The translations under genes were made by a program, and so were the position numbers. Of a stretch of 12,708 nucleotides of DNA, positions 12,077 to 12,708 are shown piece by piece. The stretch spans positions 1-12,708 of the forward strand of contig JARIHM010000051.1 of the NCBI GenBank assembly GCA_029288275.1, in the 5' to 3' direction. How positions within the stretch are numbered: the first letter of the stretch is position 1; each line of letters starts with the position of its first letter. The notes beneath the pieces were generated by a model. It worked only from the letters and a program-made list of their open reading frames with translations. It searched no databases and was not told the origin of the DNA. This stretch comes from Candidatus Saccharimonadota bacterium. Its GTDB lineage: Bacteria; Patescibacteriota; Saccharimonadia; UBA4664.

Positions 12077-12092
12077 AAAAAGCGGTCTTTTT
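12077..12092 (+). terminator. Weak hairpin after the second paralogue
   Basis: AAAAAG and CTTTTT pair around CGGT 11 bases after the stop at 12065. The stem is mostly A-T and the T-run is part of the stem itself, so termination here is uncertain. Nothing better lies before the rRNA promoter at 12106. Confidence 0.3.
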
Positions 12093-12105
12093 GCGGCAAA
12101 ACCTG

Positions 12106-12134
12106 TTGACACGCGCTATCTGGTGCGCTACCAT
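12106..12134 (+). promoter_or_regulatory. rRNA operon promoter
   Basis: A perfect TTGACA (12106-12111), a 17-base spacer and TACCAT (12129-12134) would start transcription near 12141, about 263 bases before 16S rRNA. The spacer holds a direct repeat, GCGCTA at 12113-12118 and 12125-12130, the second copy running into the -10. Confidence 0.75.
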
Positions 12135-12140
12135 TACCTA

Positions 12141-12403
12141 GTCTTGAAACGTTCAATTATCAATAGCAAGCCTGAAGGCTGGCTATTTATTTTGGCCATC
12201 AGGGCGAAGTAATTTGAAATCTATATTGTGCAGTGTAATGAAGGCCAACTTTTCCGTCAGCGGGAAGTTGGCTACGATGGCCACCAACCTCCCCGGTTGG
12301 TGAGCTAAAATCCGTGGTCATATATTCTTTCCGGAGTATATGTCCACACTTCTTTGAGCGACCAGCTCAAACAACCCAAGTCTTTCGTCTTCGGATGAAA
12401 GCA
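12141..12403 (+). promoter_or_regulatory. Structured 16S rRNA leader with boxB/boxA-like antitermination signals
   Basis: I see no gene in this stretch. It holds a series of hairpins: GCCAACTT (12244-12251) with AAGTTGGC (12265-12272); CACCAACC (12282-12289) with GGTTGGTG (12295-12302), loop TCCCC; a ten-pair stem 12319-12328/12333-12342; and CTTTCGTC (12382-12389) with GATGAAAG (12394-12401) capped by a stable TTCG tetraloop directly before the 16S 5' end. ACTTCTTTGA (12348-12357) resembles boxA (TGYTCTTTRA, 8 of 10), and the stem ending at 12342 sits where boxB would be, as in E. coli rrn leaders. RNase III or other processing sites probably lie here but cannot be placed. Confidence 0.6.

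Positions 12404-12708
<305 letters not shown>

Overview
The window looks like part of a small-genome bacterium of the Candidate Phyla Radiation (Patescibacteria), most likely close to Saccharibacteria (TM7). The grounds are the style of the 16S rRNA 5' end, Asn/Thr/Gly-rich surface modules of a kind I associate with this group, and many secreted proteins with Pro-Thr linkers. The phylum call is my recognition of sequence style, not a search result. The standard code fits: no reading frame contains an in-frame TGA, and all nine genes end in TAG (seven) or TAA (two). All genes lie on the + strand.

Layout. (1) 1-2508: gyrA, cut at its 5' end, closed by a strong intrinsic terminator. (2) 2703-4916: three tightly packed genes for exported proteins, with Shine-Dalgarno sites overlapping the upstream gene ends: a membrane-anchored protein of unknown family, an anchored protein with one Asn/Thr-rich module and a Gly-rich stalk, and a small secreted Ser/Thr-rich protein. 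(3) 4989-5567: a small secreted protein that is almost only two copies of the same module. (4) 5669-8029: a 786-residue surface protein with a Pro-Thr stalk, an aromatic-repeat domain, four long versions of the module and a C-terminal membrane anchor. (5) 8146-8994: a divergent PAP2 (DUF212) membrane protein with an extra membrane domain. (6) 8995-9167: a gap able to fold into a long closed RNA structure. (7) 9168-10685 and 10737-12065: two paralogous membrane-anchored proteins with an Ig-like domain, a fibronectin III domain, six matching cysteines and a near-identical cytoplasmic tail ending in RSKYYNL. (8) 12066-12708: rRNA promoter, structured leader and the first ~305 nt of 16S rRNA.

How it fits together. 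Between two housekeeping loci lies about 9 kb devoted mainly to the cell surface. The same ~75-residue module occurs once in an anchored protein, twice in a free secreted protein with highly biased codons, and four times in a large anchored protein. This suggests, as inference, a fibre or coat in which the secreted protein (4989-5567) is the abundant subunit and the anchored ones (3716-4420 and 5669-8029) attach or nucleate it. The paralogue pair may be a separate adhesin or stalk system with a shared cytoplasmic partner. For an episymbiotic lifestyle, host attachment is a reasonable but untested role.
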